Shown piece after piece: positions 44,800 through 58,670 of a stretch of DNA of 64,000 nt (position 1 is its first letter; each line of letters begins with the position of its first letter). The notes beneath the pieces are model-generated. The model was not told the DNA's origin and did no database searches. It worked only from the letters and a program-made list of their open reading frames with translations. Source of the stretch: Zygnema cylindricum (Eukaryota > Streptophyta > Zygnematophyceae > Zygnematales > Zygnemataceae); NCBI GenBank assembly GCA_037447655.1, contig JBBHKE010002393.1, positions 207,578 through 271,577 on the forward strand. The letters are read 5' to 3'. The translations under genes and the position numbers were made by a program.

Positions 44800-47700
44800 G
44801 ATGGAGAGGGAGAGGGAGAGGGAAAGAGACGGGAGTGGGACAGGAAAGGGCAAGGATCCTTCCTCCATTTGTGCTAAGCTGGCCACCACCTCTAGGACCG
44901 CAAGCTCTCTCCTCTCGTGGTATCCGAAGCCTCCTCCCAAGTCGATCGTTCACCGAACACAACCTTGCACGGGATAAAAAAAATAACAAAAACAAGACAG
45001 GTGGTCAGAAAATCAGGGAGAGAAACAAAAAAAAAAGATAAAGATAGAAAGGGAAAATGATATAACAAATGGAGAAATAGAAAAAGGGAGAGGGATAGGT
45101 GGGGGAAAGGAAGAGGAAGGGTAGGGGAGAGGGTGAGGGAGAGTTAGAAGAAAGTTAGAGGGAGAGGGAAAGGACGCCGCCACTATCCGTTTCCAAGGGG
45201 AGGAGTAAGGAAAGGGAGAGGAAGAGGGAAAGAGACGGGAGAGGGACAAGAAAGGGCAAAGATAATTCCTCCATCTGTGATGAGCTGGCCACCACCTCTA
45301 GGAACGCAAGCTCTCTCCTCTCGTGTCATCCGAAGCCTCCTCAGTTGCAAGTCGATCGTTCACCTAACACAACCTTGCACGGGATAAAAAATAAAACAAA
45401 AACAAGGAAGGTGGTTAGAAAATCAGGGAGAGAACCAATAACAAAAGATAAAGATAGAAAGGGAAAATGATATAGCAAATGGAGAGAGAGAAAATAGGAG
45501 AGGGAGAGGAGAGGGAAAGGAAGAGGAGGAAGGGTAGGAAGAGGGCGAGAGTGAGAGAGAGTAAGTAGGAAAGGTAGAGGGAGAGGGAAAGGATAGCCGC
45601 CACTATCCATTTCCAAGGGGAGGAGTAAGGAGAGGGAGAGGGAGAGGGAAAGACACGGGAGAGGGACAGGAAAGGGCAAGGATCCTTCCTCCATTTGTGC
45701 TGAGCTGGCCACAACCTCTAGGACCGCAAGCTCTCTCCTCGCGTGTCATCCGAAGCCTCCTCTTTCAAGAGTCGATCGTTCACCTACCACAACCTTGCAC
45801 AGCATAAAAAAAAAAAACAAAAACAAGATAGGTGGTCAGAAATTCGGGGAGAGAACCAAAAAAAAAAAGATAAAGATAGAAAGGAAAAGTGATATAGCAA
45901 AGGGAGAGAGAGAAAAGGGGAGAGGGAGAGGAGAGGGAAAGGAGGAGGAGGAAGGGTAGGGGAGAGGGCGAGGGAGAGGGAGAGTTAGAAGGAAAGATGG
46001 AGGCTGAGGGAGAGTAAGAATGAAAGGTAGAGGAAGAGGGAAAGGATAGTGGCGCCTATCCGTTTCCAAGGGGAGGAGTAAGGAGAGGGTGAGGGAGAGG
46101 GAGAGGGAAAGAGACAGAAGTGGGACAGGAATGGGCAAGGATCCTTCCTCCATCTGTGCTGAGCTGGCCACCACCTTTAGGACCGCAAGCTCTCTCCTCT
46201 CGTGTCATTCGAAGTCACATCTTTCGCAAGATGATCGTTCACCTAACACAACCTTGCACGGGATAAAAAAACAAAAACAAAAACAAGACAGGTAGTAAGA
46301 AAATCGAGGAGAGAAACAAAAAAAAAAAAGATAAAGATAGAAAGGGAAAGTAATATAGCAAAGGGGGAGAGAAGAAAAGGGAGATGGAGTGGAGAGGGAA
46401 AGGAAGAGGAGGAAGGGTAGGGGAGAGGGCGAGAGAGAGGGAGAGTAAGAAGGAAAGATGGAGGGTGAGGGAGAGTAAGAAGGAAAGGTAGAGGGAGAGG
46501 GAAAGGATAGTGGCGGCTATCAGTTTCCAAGGGGAGGAGTAAGGAGAGGGAGAGGGAGAGGGAGTGGGAAAGAGACAGAAGTGGGACAGGAATGGGCAAG
46601 GATCCTTCCTCCATGGGTGCTGAGCTGGCCACCACCTTTAGGACCGCAAGATCTCTCCTCTCGTGTCATCCGAAGTCTCATCTTTCGCAAGACGATCATT
46701 CACCTATCACAACCTTGCACGGGATAAAATATAAAACAAAAACAAGGAAGGTGGTTAGAAAATCGGGGAGAGAACCAATTATAAAAGATAAAGATAGAAA
46801 GGGAAAATGATATAGCTAATGGAGAGAGAGAAAAAATGAGAGGGAGAGGAGAGGGAAAGGAAGAGGAGGAAGGGTAGGAAGAGGGCGAGAGTGAGGGAGA
46901 GTAAGAAGGAAAGGTAGAGGGAGAGGGAAAGGATAGTGGCGGCTATCCGTTTCCAAGGGGAGGAGTAAGGTGAGGGAGAGGGAGAGGGAGAGGGAAAGAG
47001 ACAGAAGTGGGACAGGAATGGGCAAGGATCCTTCCTCCATGGGTGCTGAGCTGGCAACCACCTCTAGGAACGCAAGCTCTCTCCTCTCGTGTCATCCGAA
47101 GCCTCCTCTGTTGCAAGTCGATTGTTCACTTAACAAAACCTTGCACGGGATAAAAAAACAAAAACAAAAACAAGACAGGTAGTTAGAAAATCGAGGAGAG
47201 AAACATAAAAATAAAAGATAAAGATAGAAAGGGAAAGTAATATAGCAAAGGGAGAGAGAAGAAAAGGGAGAGAGAGAGGAGAGTGAAAGGAAGAGGGAGG
47301 GTAGGGGAGAGGGCGAGAGAGAGGGAGAGTAAGAAGGAAAGATGGAGGGTGAGGGAGAGTAAGAATGAAAGGTAGAGGGAGAGGGAAAGGATAGTGGCGG
47401 CTATCCGTTTCCAAGGGGAGGAGTAAGGTGAGGGAGAGGGAAAGGGAGAGGGAAAGAGACAGAAGTGGGACAGGAATGGGCAAGTATCCTTCCTCCATCG
47501 GGGCTGAGCTGGCCACCACCTTTAGGACCGCAAGCTCTCTCCTCTCGTGTCATCCGAAGTCTCATCTTTCGCAAGACGATCGTTCACCTACCACAACCTT
47601 GCACGGGATAAAAAAACAAAAACAAAAACAAGACAGGTAGTTAGGATATCGAGGAGAGAAACAAAAAAAAAAAAAGATAAAGATAGAAAGGGAAAGTAAT

Positions 47701-50700
47701 ATAGCAAAGGGAGAGAGAAGAAAAGGGAGAGAGAGAGGAGAGTGAAAGGAAGAGGAAGGGTAGGGGAGAGGGCGAGAGAGAGGGAGAGTTAGAAGGAAAG
47801 ATGGAGGGTGAGGGAGAGTAAGAATGAAAGGTAGAGGGAGATGGAAAGGATAGTGGCGGCTATCCGTTTCCAAGGGGAGGAGTAAGGTGAGGGAGAGGGA
47901 AAGGGAGAGGGAAAGAGACAGAAGTGGGACAGGAATGGGCAAGTATCCTTCCTCCATCGGGGCTGAGCTGGCCACTACCTTTAGGACCGCAAGCTCTCTC
48001 CTCTCGTGTCATCCGAAGCCTCCTCTGTGTCAAGTCGATCGTTCACTTAACACAACCTTGCACGGATAAAAAAACAAAAACAAAAACAAGACAGGTAGTT
48101 AGAAAATCGAGGAGAGAAACATAAAAATAAAAGATAAAGATAGAAAGGGAAAGTAATATAGCAAAGGGAGAGAGAAGAAAAGGGAGAGAGAGAGGAGAGT
48201 GAAAGGAAGAGGGAGGGTAGGGGAGAGGGCGAGAGAGAGGGAGAGTTAGAAGGAAAGATGGAGGGTGAGGGAGAGTAAGAATGAAAGGTAGAGGGAGAGG
48301 GAAAGGATAGTGGCGGCTATCCGTTTCCAAGGGGAGGAGTAAGGTGAGGGAGAGGGAAAGGGAGAGGGAAAGAGACAGAAGTGGGACAGGAATGGGCAAG
48401 TATCCTTCCTCCATCGGGGCTGAGCTGGCCACCACCTTTAGGACCGCAAGCTCTCTCCTCTCGTGTCATCCGAAGTCTCATCTTTCGCAAGACGATCGTT
48501 CACCTACCACAACCTTGCACGGGATAAAAAAACAAAAACAAAAACAAGACAGGTAGTTAGGATATCGAGGAGAGAAACAAAAAAAAAAAAAGATAAAGAT
48601 AGAAAGGGAAAGTAATATAGCAAAGGGAGAGAGAAGAAAAGGGAGAGAGAGAGGAGAGTGAAAGGAAGAGGAAGGGTAGGGGAGAGGGCGAGAGAGAGGG
48701 AGAGTTAGAAGGAAAGATGGTGGGTGAGGGAGAGTAAGAAGGAAAGGTAGAGGGAGAGGGAAAGGATAGTGGCGGCTATTTGTTTCCAAGGGGAGGAGTA
48801 AGGAGAGTGAGAGGGAGAGGGAGAGGGAAAGAGACGGGAGTGGGACAGGAAAGGGCAAGGATCCTTCCTCCATTTGTGCTAAGCTGGCCACCACCTCTAG
48901 GACCGCAAGCTCTCTCCTCTCGTGGTATCCGAAGCCTCCTCCCAAGTCGATCGTTCACCGAACACAACCTTGCACGGGATAAAAAAAATAACAAAAACAA
49001 GACAGGTGGTCAGAAAATCAGGGAGAGAAACAAAAAAAAAAGATAAAGATAGAAAGGGAAAATGATATAACAAATGGAGAAATAGAAAAAGGGAGAGGGA
49101 TAGGTGGGGGAAAGGAAGAGGAAGGGTAGGGGAGAGGGTGAGGGAGAGTTAGAAGAAAGTTAGAGGGAGAGGGAAAGGACGCCGCCACTATCCGTTTCCA
49201 AGGGGAGGAGTAAGGAAAGGGAGAGGAAGAGGGAAAGAGACGGGAGAGGGACAAGAAAGGGCAAAGATAATTCCTCCATCTGTGATGAGCTGGCCACCAC
49301 CTCTAGGAACGCAAGCTCTCTCCTCTCGTGTCATCCGAAGCCTCCTCAGTTGCAAGTCGATCGTTCACCTAACACAACCTTGCACGGGATAAAAAATAAA
49401 ACAAAAACAAGGAAGGTGGTTAGAAAATCAGGGAGAGAACCAATAACAAAAGATAAAGATAGAAAGGGAAAATGATATAGCAAATGGAGAGAGAGAAAAT
49501 AGGAGAGGGAGAGGAGAGGGAAAGGAAGAGGAGGAAGGGTAGGAAGAGGGCGAGAGTGAGAGAGAGTAAGTAGGAAAGGTAGAGGGAGAGGGAAAGGATA
49601 GCCGCCACTATCCATTTCCAAGGGGAGGAGTAAGGAAAGGGAGAGGGAGAGGGAAAGACACGGGAGAGGGACAGGAAAGGGCAAGGATCCTTCCTCCATT
49701 TGTGCTGAGCTGGCCACAACCTCTAGGACCGCAAGCTCTCTCCTCGCGTGTCATCCGAAGCCTCCTCTTTCAAGAGTCGATCGTTCACCTACCACAACCT
49801 TGCACAGCATAAAAAAAAAAACAAAAACAAGATAGGTGGTCAGAAAATCGGGGAGAGAACCAAAAAAAAAAGATAAAGATAGAAAGGAAAAGTGATATAG
49901 CAAAGGGAGAGAGAGAAAAGGGGAGAGGGAGAGGAGAGGGAAAGGAGGAGGAGGAAGGGTAGGGGAGAGGGCGAGGGAGAGGGAGAGTTAGAAGGAAAGA
50001 TGGAGGCTGAGGGAGAGTAAGAAGGAAAGGTAGAGGGAGAGGGAAAGGATAGTGGCGGCTATCCGTTTCCAAGGGGAGGAGTAAGGAGAGGGTGAGGGAG
50101 AGGGAGAGGGAAAGAGACAGAAGTGGGACAGGAATGGGCAAGGATCCTTCCTCCATCTGTGCTGAGCTGGCCACCACCTTTAGGACCGCAAGCTCTCTCC
50201 TCTCGTGTCATTCGAAGTCACATCTTTCGCAAGATGATCGTTCACCTAACACAACCTTGCACGGGATAAAAAAACAAAAACAAAAACAAGACAGGTAGTA
50301 AGAAAATCGAGGAGAGAAACAAAAAAAAAAAAGATAAAGATAGAAAGGGAAAGTAATATAGCAAAGGGAGAGAGAAGAAAAGGGAGATGGAGTGGAGAGG
50401 GAAAGGAAGAGGAGGAAGGGTAGGGGAGAGGGCGAGAGAGAGGGAGAGTAAGAAGGAAAGATGGAGGGTGAGGGAGAGTAAGAAGGAAAGGTAGAGGGAG
50501 AGGGAAAGGATAGTGGCGGCTATCAGTTTCCAAGGGGAGGAGTAAGGAGAGGGAGAGGGAGAGGGAGTGGGAAAGAGACAGAAGTGGGACAGGAATGGGC
50601 AAGGATCCTTCCTCCATGGGTGCTGAGCTGGCCACCACCTTTAGGACCGCAAGATCTCTCCTCTCGTGTCATCCGAAGTCTCATCTTTCGCAAGACGATC

Positions 50701-52780
50701 ATTCACCTATCACAACCTTGCACGGGATAAAATATAAAACAAAAACAAGGAAGGTGGTTAGAAAATCGGGGAGAGAACCAATTATAAAAGATAAAGATAG
50801 AAAGGGAAAATGATATAGCTAATGGAGAGAGAGAAAAAATGAGAGGGAGAGGAGAGGGAAAGGAAGAGGAGGAAGGGTAGGAAGAGGGCGAGAGTGAGGG
50901 AGAGTAAGAAGGAAAGGTAGAGGGAGAGGGAAAGGATAGTGGCGGCTATCCGTTTCCAAGGGGAGGAGTAAGGTGAGGGAGAGGGAGAGGGAGAGGGAAA
51001 GAGACAGAAGTGGGACAGGAATGGGCAAGGATCCTTCCTCCATGGGTGCTGAGCTGGCAACCACCTCTAGGAACGCAAGCTCTCTCCTCTCGTGTCATCC
51101 GAAGCCTCCTCTGTTGCAAGTCGATTGTTCACTTAACACAACCTTGCACGGGATAAAAAAACAAAAACAAAAACAAGACAGGTAGTTAGAAAATCGAGGA
51201 GAGAAACATAAAAATAAAAGATAAAGATAGAAAGGGAAAGTAATATAGCAAAGGGAGAGAGAAGAAAAGGGAGAGAGAGAGGAGAGTGAAAGGAAGAGGG
51301 AGGGTAGGGGAGAGGGCGAGAGAGAGGGAGAGTAAGAAGGAAAGATGGAGGGTGAGGGAGAGTAAGAATGAAAGGTAGAGGGAGAGGGAAAGGATAGTGG
51401 CGGCTATCCGTTTCCAAGGGGAGGAGTAAGGTGAGGGAGAGGGAAAGGGAGAGGGAAAGAGACAGAAGTGGGACAGGAATGGGCAAGTATCCTTCCTCCA
51501 TCGGGGCTGAGCTGGCCACCACCTTTAGGACCGCAAGCTCTCTCCTCTCGTGTCATCCGAAGTCTCATCTTTCGCAAGACGATCGTTCACCTACCACAAC
51601 CTTGCACGGGATAAAAAAACAAAAACAAAAACAAGACAGGTAGTTAGGATATCGAGGAGAGAAACAAAAAAAAAAAAAGATAAAGATAGAAAGGGAAAGT
51701 AATATAGCAAAGGGAGAGAGAAGAAAAGGGAGAGAGAGAGGAGAGTGAAAGGAAGAGGAAGGGTAGGGGAGAGGGCGAGAGAGAGGGAGAGTTAGAAGGA
51801 AAGATGGTGGGTGAGGGAGAGTAAGAATGAAAGGTAGAGGGAGATGGAAAGGATAGTGGCGGCTATCCGTTTCCAAGGGGAGGAGTAAGGTGAGGGAGAG
51901 GGAAAGGGAGAGGGAAAGAGACAGAAGTGGGACAGGAATGGGCAAGTATCCTTCCTCCATCGGGGCTGAGCTGGCCACTACCTTTAGGACCGCAAGCTCT
52001 CTCCTCTCGTGTCATCCGAAGCCTCCTCTGTGTCAAGTCGATCGTTCACTTAACACAACCTTGCACGGGATAAAAAAACAAAAACAAAAACAAGACAGGT
52101 AGTTAGAAAATCGAGGAGAGAAACATAAAAATAAAAGATAAAGATAGAAAGGGAAAGTAATATAGCAAAGGGAGAGAGAAGAAAAGGGAGAGAGAGAGGA
52201 GAGTGAAAGGAAGAGGGAGGGTAGGGGAGAGGGCGAGAGAGAGGGAGAGTTAGAAGGAAAGATGGAGGGTGAGGGAGAGTAAGAATGAAAGGTAGAGGGA
52301 GAGGGAAAGGATAGTGGCGGCTATCCGTTTCCAAGGGGAGGAGTAAGGTGAGGGAGAGGGAAAGGGAGAGGGAAAGAGACAGAAGTGGGACAGGAATGGG
52401 CAAGTATCCTTCCTCCATCGGGGCTGAGCTGGCCACCACCTTTAGGACCGCAAGCTCTCTCCTCTCGTGTCATCCGAAGTCTCATCTTTCGCAAGACGAT
52501 CGTTCACCTACCACAACCTTGCACGGGATAAAAAAACAAAAACAAAAACAAGACAGGTAGTTAGGATATCGAGGAGAGAAACAAAAAAAAAAAAAGATAA
52601 AGATAGAAAGGGAAAGTAATATAGCAAAGGGAGAGAGAAGAAAAGGGAGAGAGAGAGGAGAGTGAAAGGAAGAGGAAGGGTAGGGGAGAGGGCGAGAGAG
52701 AGGGAGAGTTAGAAGGAAAGATGGTGGGTGAGGGAGAGTAAGAAGGAAAGGTAGAGGGAGAGGGAAAGGATAGTTGCGGC
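44800..52780 (+). repeat. Higher-order repeat: two 4.0-kb blocks
   Basis: Landmarks in 44.8-48.78 kb recur 4003-4005 bases downstream in 48.8-52.78 kb (for example 45013/49018, 46592/50595, 47428/51431, 48344/52348), nearly base for base, including monomer-specific variants. Each block holds about nine monomers. A smaller 916-bp duplication lies inside (47428/48344). Confidence 0.9.
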
Positions 52781-55700
52781 TATTTGTTTCCAAGGGGAGG
52801 AGTAAGGAGAGTGAGAGGGAGAGGGAGAGGGAAAGAGACGGGAGTGGGACAGGAAAGGGCAAGGATCCTTCCTCCATTTGTGCTAAGCTGGCCACCACCT
52901 CTAGGACCGCAAGCTCTCTCCTCTCGTGTCATCCGAAGCCTCCTCTTTCACAAGTCGATCGTTCATCTAACACAACCTTGCACGGGATAAAAAAAAATAA
53001 CAAAAACAAGACAGGTGGTCAGAAAATCAGGGAGAGAAACAAAAAAAAAAGATAAAGATAGAAAGGGAAAATGATATAGCAAATGGAGAGATAGAAAAAG
53101 GGAGAGGGATAGGTGGGGGAAAGGAAGAGAAAGGGTAGGGGAGAGGGCAAGGGAGAGAGAGAGGAAGAAGGAAAGATGGAGGGTGAGGGAGAGTTAGAAC
53201 GAAAGTTAGAGGGAGAGGGAAAGGATAGCCGCCACTATCCGTTTCCAAGGGGAGGAGTAAGGAGATTGAGAGGAAGAGGGAAAGAGACGGGAGAGGGACA
53301 AGAAAGGGCAAGGATAATTCCTCCATCTGTGCTGAGCTGGCCACCACCTTTAGGACCGCAAGATCTCTCCTCTCGTGTCATCCGAAGCCTCCTCTGTTGC
53401 AAGTCGATCGTTCACCTAACACAACCTTGCACGGGAAAAAAAAATAAAACAAAAACAAGGAAGGTGGTTAGAATATCGGGGAGAGAACCAATAATAAAAG
53501 ATAAAGATAGAAAGGGAAAATGATATAGCAAATGGAGAGAGAGAAAATAGGAGAGGGAGAGAAGAGGGAAAGGAAGAGGAGGAAGGGTAGGAAGAGGGCG
53601 AGAGTGAGGGAGAGTAAGAACGAAAGGTAGAGGGAGAGGGAAAGGATAGTGGCGGCTATCCATTTCCAAGGGGAGGAGTAAGGTGAGGGAGAGGGAGAGG
53701 GATAGGGAAAGAGACAGAAGTGGGACAGGAAAGGGCAAGGATCTTTCCTCCATTTGTGCTGAGCTGGCCACAACCTCTAGGAAGCAAGCTCTCACCTCAC
53801 GTGTCATCCGAAGCCTCCTCTTTCAAGAGTCGATCGTTCACCTACCACAACCTTGCACAGCATAAAAAAAAAACAAAAACAAGATAGGTGGTCAGAAAAT
53901 CGGGGAGAGAACCAAAAAAAAAAGATAATGATAGAAAAGGAAACTGATATAGCAAAGGGAGAGAGAGGAAAGGGGAGAGGGAGAGGAGAGGGAAAGGAGG
54001 AGGAGGAATGGTAGGGGAGAGGGCGAGGGAGAGGGAGAGTTAGAAGGAAAGATGGAGGGTGAGGGAGAGTAAGAAGGAAAGGTAGAGGGAGAGGGAAAGG
54101 ATAGTGGCGGCTATCCGTTTCCAAGGGGAGGAGTAAGGAGAGGGTGAGGGAGAGGGAGAGGGAAAGAGACAGAAGTGGGACAGGAATGGGCAAGGATCCT
54201 TCCTCCATGGGTGCTGAGCTGGCCACCACCTCTAGGAACGCAAGCTCTCTTCTCTCGTGTCAACCGAAGTCTCATCTTTTTCGCAAGACGATCGTTCACC
54301 TAACACAACCTTGCACGGGATAAAAAAACAAAAAAAAAAACAAAACAGGTAGTTAGAAAATCGAGGTGAGAAACAAAAAAAAAAGATAAAGATAGAAAGG
54401 GAAAGTAATATAGCAAAGGGAGAGAGAAGAAAAGGGAGAGGGAGAGGAGAGGGAAAGGAAGAGGAGGAAGGGTAGGGGAGAGGGCCAGAGAGAGGGAGAG
54501 TTAGAAGGAAAGATGGAGGGTGAGGGAGAGTAAGAAGGAAAGGTAGAGGGAGAGGGAAAGGATAGTGGCGGCTATCAGTTTCCAAGGGGAGGAGTAAGGA
54601 GAGGGAGAGGGAGAGGGAGAGGGAAAGAGACAGAAGTGGGACAGGAATGGGCAAGGATCCTTCCTCCATGGGTGCTGAGCTGGCCACCACCTTTAGGACC
54701 GCAAGATCTCTCCTCTCGTGTCATCCGAAGTCTCATCTTTCGCAAGACGATCGTTCACCTAACACAACCTTGCACAGGATAAAAAAAAAAAACAAAAACA
54801 AGGAAGGTGGTTAGAAAATCGGGGAGAGAACCAATAATAAAAGATAAAGATAGAAAGGGAAAATGATATAGCAAATGGAGAGAGAGAAAAAAGGAGAGGG
54901 AGAGGAGTGGGAAAGGAAGAGGAGGAAGGGTAGGAAGAGGGCGAGAGTGAGGGAGAGTAAGAAGGAAAGGTAGAGGGAGAGGGAAAGGATAGTGGCGGCT
55001 ATCCATTTCCAAGGGGAGGAGTAAGGTGAGGGAGAGGGAGAGGGATAGGGAAAGAGACAGAAGTGGGACAGGAATGGGCAAGGATCCTTCCTCCATCTGT
55101 GCTGAGCTGGCCACCACCTTTAGGACCGCAAGCTCTCTCCTCTCGTGTCATCCGAAGTCTCATCTTTCGCAAGACGATCGTTCACCTACCACAACCTTGC
55201 ACGGGATAAAAAAACAAAAACAAAAACAAGACAGGTAGTTAGGATATCGAGGAGAGAAACAAAAAAAAAAAAAGATAAAGATAGAAAGGGAAAGTAATAT
55301 AGCAAAGGGAGAGAGAAGAAAAGGGAGAGAGAGAGGAGAGTGAAAGGAAGAGGAAGGGTAGGGGAGAGGGCGAGAGAGAGGGAGAGTTAGAAGGAAAGAT
55401 GGAGGGTGAGGGAGAGTAAGAATGAAAGGTAGAGGGAGATGGAAAGGATAGTGGCGGCTATCCGTTTCCAAGGGGAGGAGTAAGGTGAGGGAGAGGGAAA
55501 GGGAGAGGGAAAGAGACAGAAGTGGGACAGGAATGGGCAAGTATCCTTCCTCCATCGGGGCTGAGCTGGCCACTACCTTTAGGACCGCAAGCTCTCTCCT
55601 CTCGTGTCATCCGAAGCCTCCTCTGTGTCAAGTCGATCGTTCACTTAACACAACCTTGCACGGGATAAAAAAACAAAAACAAAAACAAGACAGGTAGTTA

Positions 55701-58670
55701 GAAAATCGAGGAGAGAAACATAAAAATAAAAGATAAAGATAGAAAGGGAAAGTAATATAGCAAAGGGAGAGAGAAGAAAAGGGAGAGAGAGAGGAGAGTG
55801 AAAGGAAGAGGGAGGGTAGGGGAGAGGGCGAGAGAGAGGGAGAGTTAGAAGGAAAGATGGAGGGTGAGGGAGAGTAAGAATGAAAGGTAGAGGGAGAGGG
55901 AAAGGATAGTGGCGGCTATCCGTTTCCAAGGGGAGGAGTAAGGTGAGGGAGAGGGAAAGGGAGAGGGAAAGAGACAGAAGTGGGACAGGAATGGGCAAGT
56001 ATCCTTCCTCCATCGGGGCTGAGCTGGCCACCACCTTTAGGACCGCAAGCTCTCTCCTCTCGTGTCATCCGAAGTCTCATCTTTCGCAAGACGATCGTTC
56101 ACCTACCACAACCTTGCACGGGATAAAAAAAACAAAAACAAAAACAAGACAGGTAGTTAGGATATCGAGGAGAGAAACAAAAAAAAAAAAAGATAAAGAT
56201 AGAAAGGGAAAGTAATATAGCAAAGGGAGAGAGAAGAAAAGGGAGAGAGAGAGGAGAGTGAAAGGAAGAGGAAGGGTAGGGGAGAGGGCGAGAGAGAGGG
56301 AGAGTTAGAAGGAAAGATGGTGGGTGAGGGAGAGTAAGAAGGAAAGGTAGAGGGAGAGGGAAAGGATAGTTGCGGCTATTTGTTTCCAAGGGGAGGAGTA
56401 AGGAGAGTGAGAGGGAGAGGGAGAGGGAAAGAGACGGGAGTGGGACAGGAAAGGGCAAGGATCCTTCCTCCATTTGTGCTAAGCTGGCCACCACCTCTAG
56501 GACCGCAAGCTCTCTCCTCTCGTGTCATCCGAAGCCTCCTCTTTCACAAGTCGATCGTTCATCTAACACAACCTTGCACGGGATAAAAAAAATAACAAAA
56601 ACAAGACAGGTGGTCAGAAAATCAGGGAGAGAAACAAAAAAAAAAGATAAAGATAGAAAGGGAAAATGATATAGCAAATGGAGAGATAGAAAAAGGGAGA
56701 GGGATAGGTGGGGGAAAGGAAGAGAAAGGGTAGGGGAGAGGGCAAGGGAGAGAGAGAGGAAGAAGGAAAGATGGAGGGTGAGGGAGAGTTAGAACGAAAG
56801 TTAGAGGGAGAGGGAAAGGATAGCCGCCACTATCCGTTTCCAAGGGGAGGAGTAAGGAGATTGAGAGGAAGAGGGAAAGAGACGGGAGAGGGACAAGAAA
56901 GGGCAAGGATAATTCCTCCATCTGTGCTGAGCTGGCCACCACCTTTAGGACCGCAAGATCTCTCCTCTCGTGTCATCCGAAGCCTCCTCTGTTGCAAGTC
57001 GATCGTTCACCTAACACAACCTTGCACGGGAAAAAAAATAAAACAAAAACAAGGAAGGTGGTTAGAATATCGGGGAGAGAACCAATAATAAAAGATAAAG
57101 ATAGAAAGGGAAAATGATATAGCAAATGGAGAGAGAGAAAATAGGAGAGGGAGAGAAGAGGGAAAGGAAGAGGAGGAAGGGTAGGAAGAGGGCGAGAGTG
57201 AGGGAGAGTAAGAACGAAAGGTAGAGGGAGAGGGAAAGGATAGTGGCGGCTATCCATTTCCAAGGGGAGGAGTAAGGTGAGGGAGAGGGAGAGGGATAGG
57301 GAAAGAGACAGAAGTGGGACAGGAAAGGGCAAGGATCTTTCCTCCATTTGTGCTGAGCTGGCCACAACCTCTAGGAACGCAAGCTCTCACCTCACGTGTC
57401 ATCCGAAGCCTCCTCTTTCAAGAGTCGATCGTTCACCTACCACAACCTTGCACAGCATAAAAAAAAAACAAAAACAAGATAGGTGGTCAGAAAATCGGGG
57501 AGAGAACCAAAAAAAAAAGATAATGATAGAAAAGGAAACTGATATAGCAAAGGGAGAGAGAGGAAAGGGGAGAGGGAGAGGAGAGGGAAAGGAGGAGGAG
57601 GAATGGTAGGGGAGAGGGCGAGGGAGAGGGAGAGTTAGAAGGAAAGATGGAGGGTGAGGGAGAGTAAGAAGGAAAGGTAGAGGGAGAGGGAAAGGATAGT
57701 GGCGGCTATCCGTTTCCAAGGGGAGGAGTAAGGAGAGGGTGAGGGGAGAGGGAGAGGGAAAGAGACAGAAGTGGGACAGGAATGGGCAAGGATCCTTCCT
57801 CCATGGGTGCTGAGCTGGCCACCACCTCTAGGAACGCAAGCTCTCTTCTCTCGTGTCAACCGAAGTCTCATCTTTTTCGCAAGACGATCGTTCACCTAAC
57901 ACAACCTTGCACGGGATAAAAAAACAAAAAAAAAAACAAAACAGGTAGTTAGAAAATCGAGGTGAGAAACAAAAAAAAAAGATAAAGATAGAAAGGGAAA
58001 GTAATATAGCAAAGGGAGAGAGAAGAAAAGGGAGAGGGAGAGGAGAGGGAAAGGAAGAGGAGGAAGGGTAGGGGAGAGGGCCAGAGAGAGGGAGAGTTAG
58101 AAGGAAAGATGGAGGGTGAGGGAGAGTAAGAAGGAAAGGTAGAGGGAGAGGGAAAGGATAGTGGCGGCTATCAGTTTCCAAGGGGAGGAGTAAGGAGAGG
58201 GAGAGGGAGAGGGAGAGGGAAAGAGACAGAAGTGGGACAGGAATGGGCAAGGATCCTTCCTCCATGGGTGCTGAGCTGGCCACCACCTTTAGGACCGCAA
58301 GATCTCTCCTCTCGTGTCATCCGAAGTCTCATCTTTCGCAAGACGATCGTTCACCTAACACAACCTTGCACAGGATAAAAAAAAAAAAACAAAAACAAGG
58401 AAGGTGGTTAGAAAATCGGGGAGAGAACCAATAATAAAAGATAAAGATAGAAAGGGAAAATGATATAGCTAATGGAGAGAGAGAAAAAAGGAGAGGGAGA
58501 GGAGTGGGAAAGGAAGAGGAGGAAGGGTAGGAAGAGGGCGAGAGTGAGGGAGAGTAAGAAGGAAAGGTAGAGGGAGAGGGAAAGGATAGTGGCGGCTATC
58601 CATTTCCAAGGGGAGGAGTAAGGTGAGGGAGAGGGAGAGGGATAGGGAAAGAGACAGAAGTGGGACAGGA
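51500..58670 (+). repeat. Higher-order repeat: two 3.6-kb blocks
   Basis: Landmarks between about 51.5 and 55.1 kb recur 3594-3598 bases downstream (51565/55160, 52774/56370, 53683/57277, 54232/57828). The block overlaps the second 4.0-kb unit, so it formed after that duplication. An 888-bp repeat (58469/59357) follows it. Confidence 0.88.
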
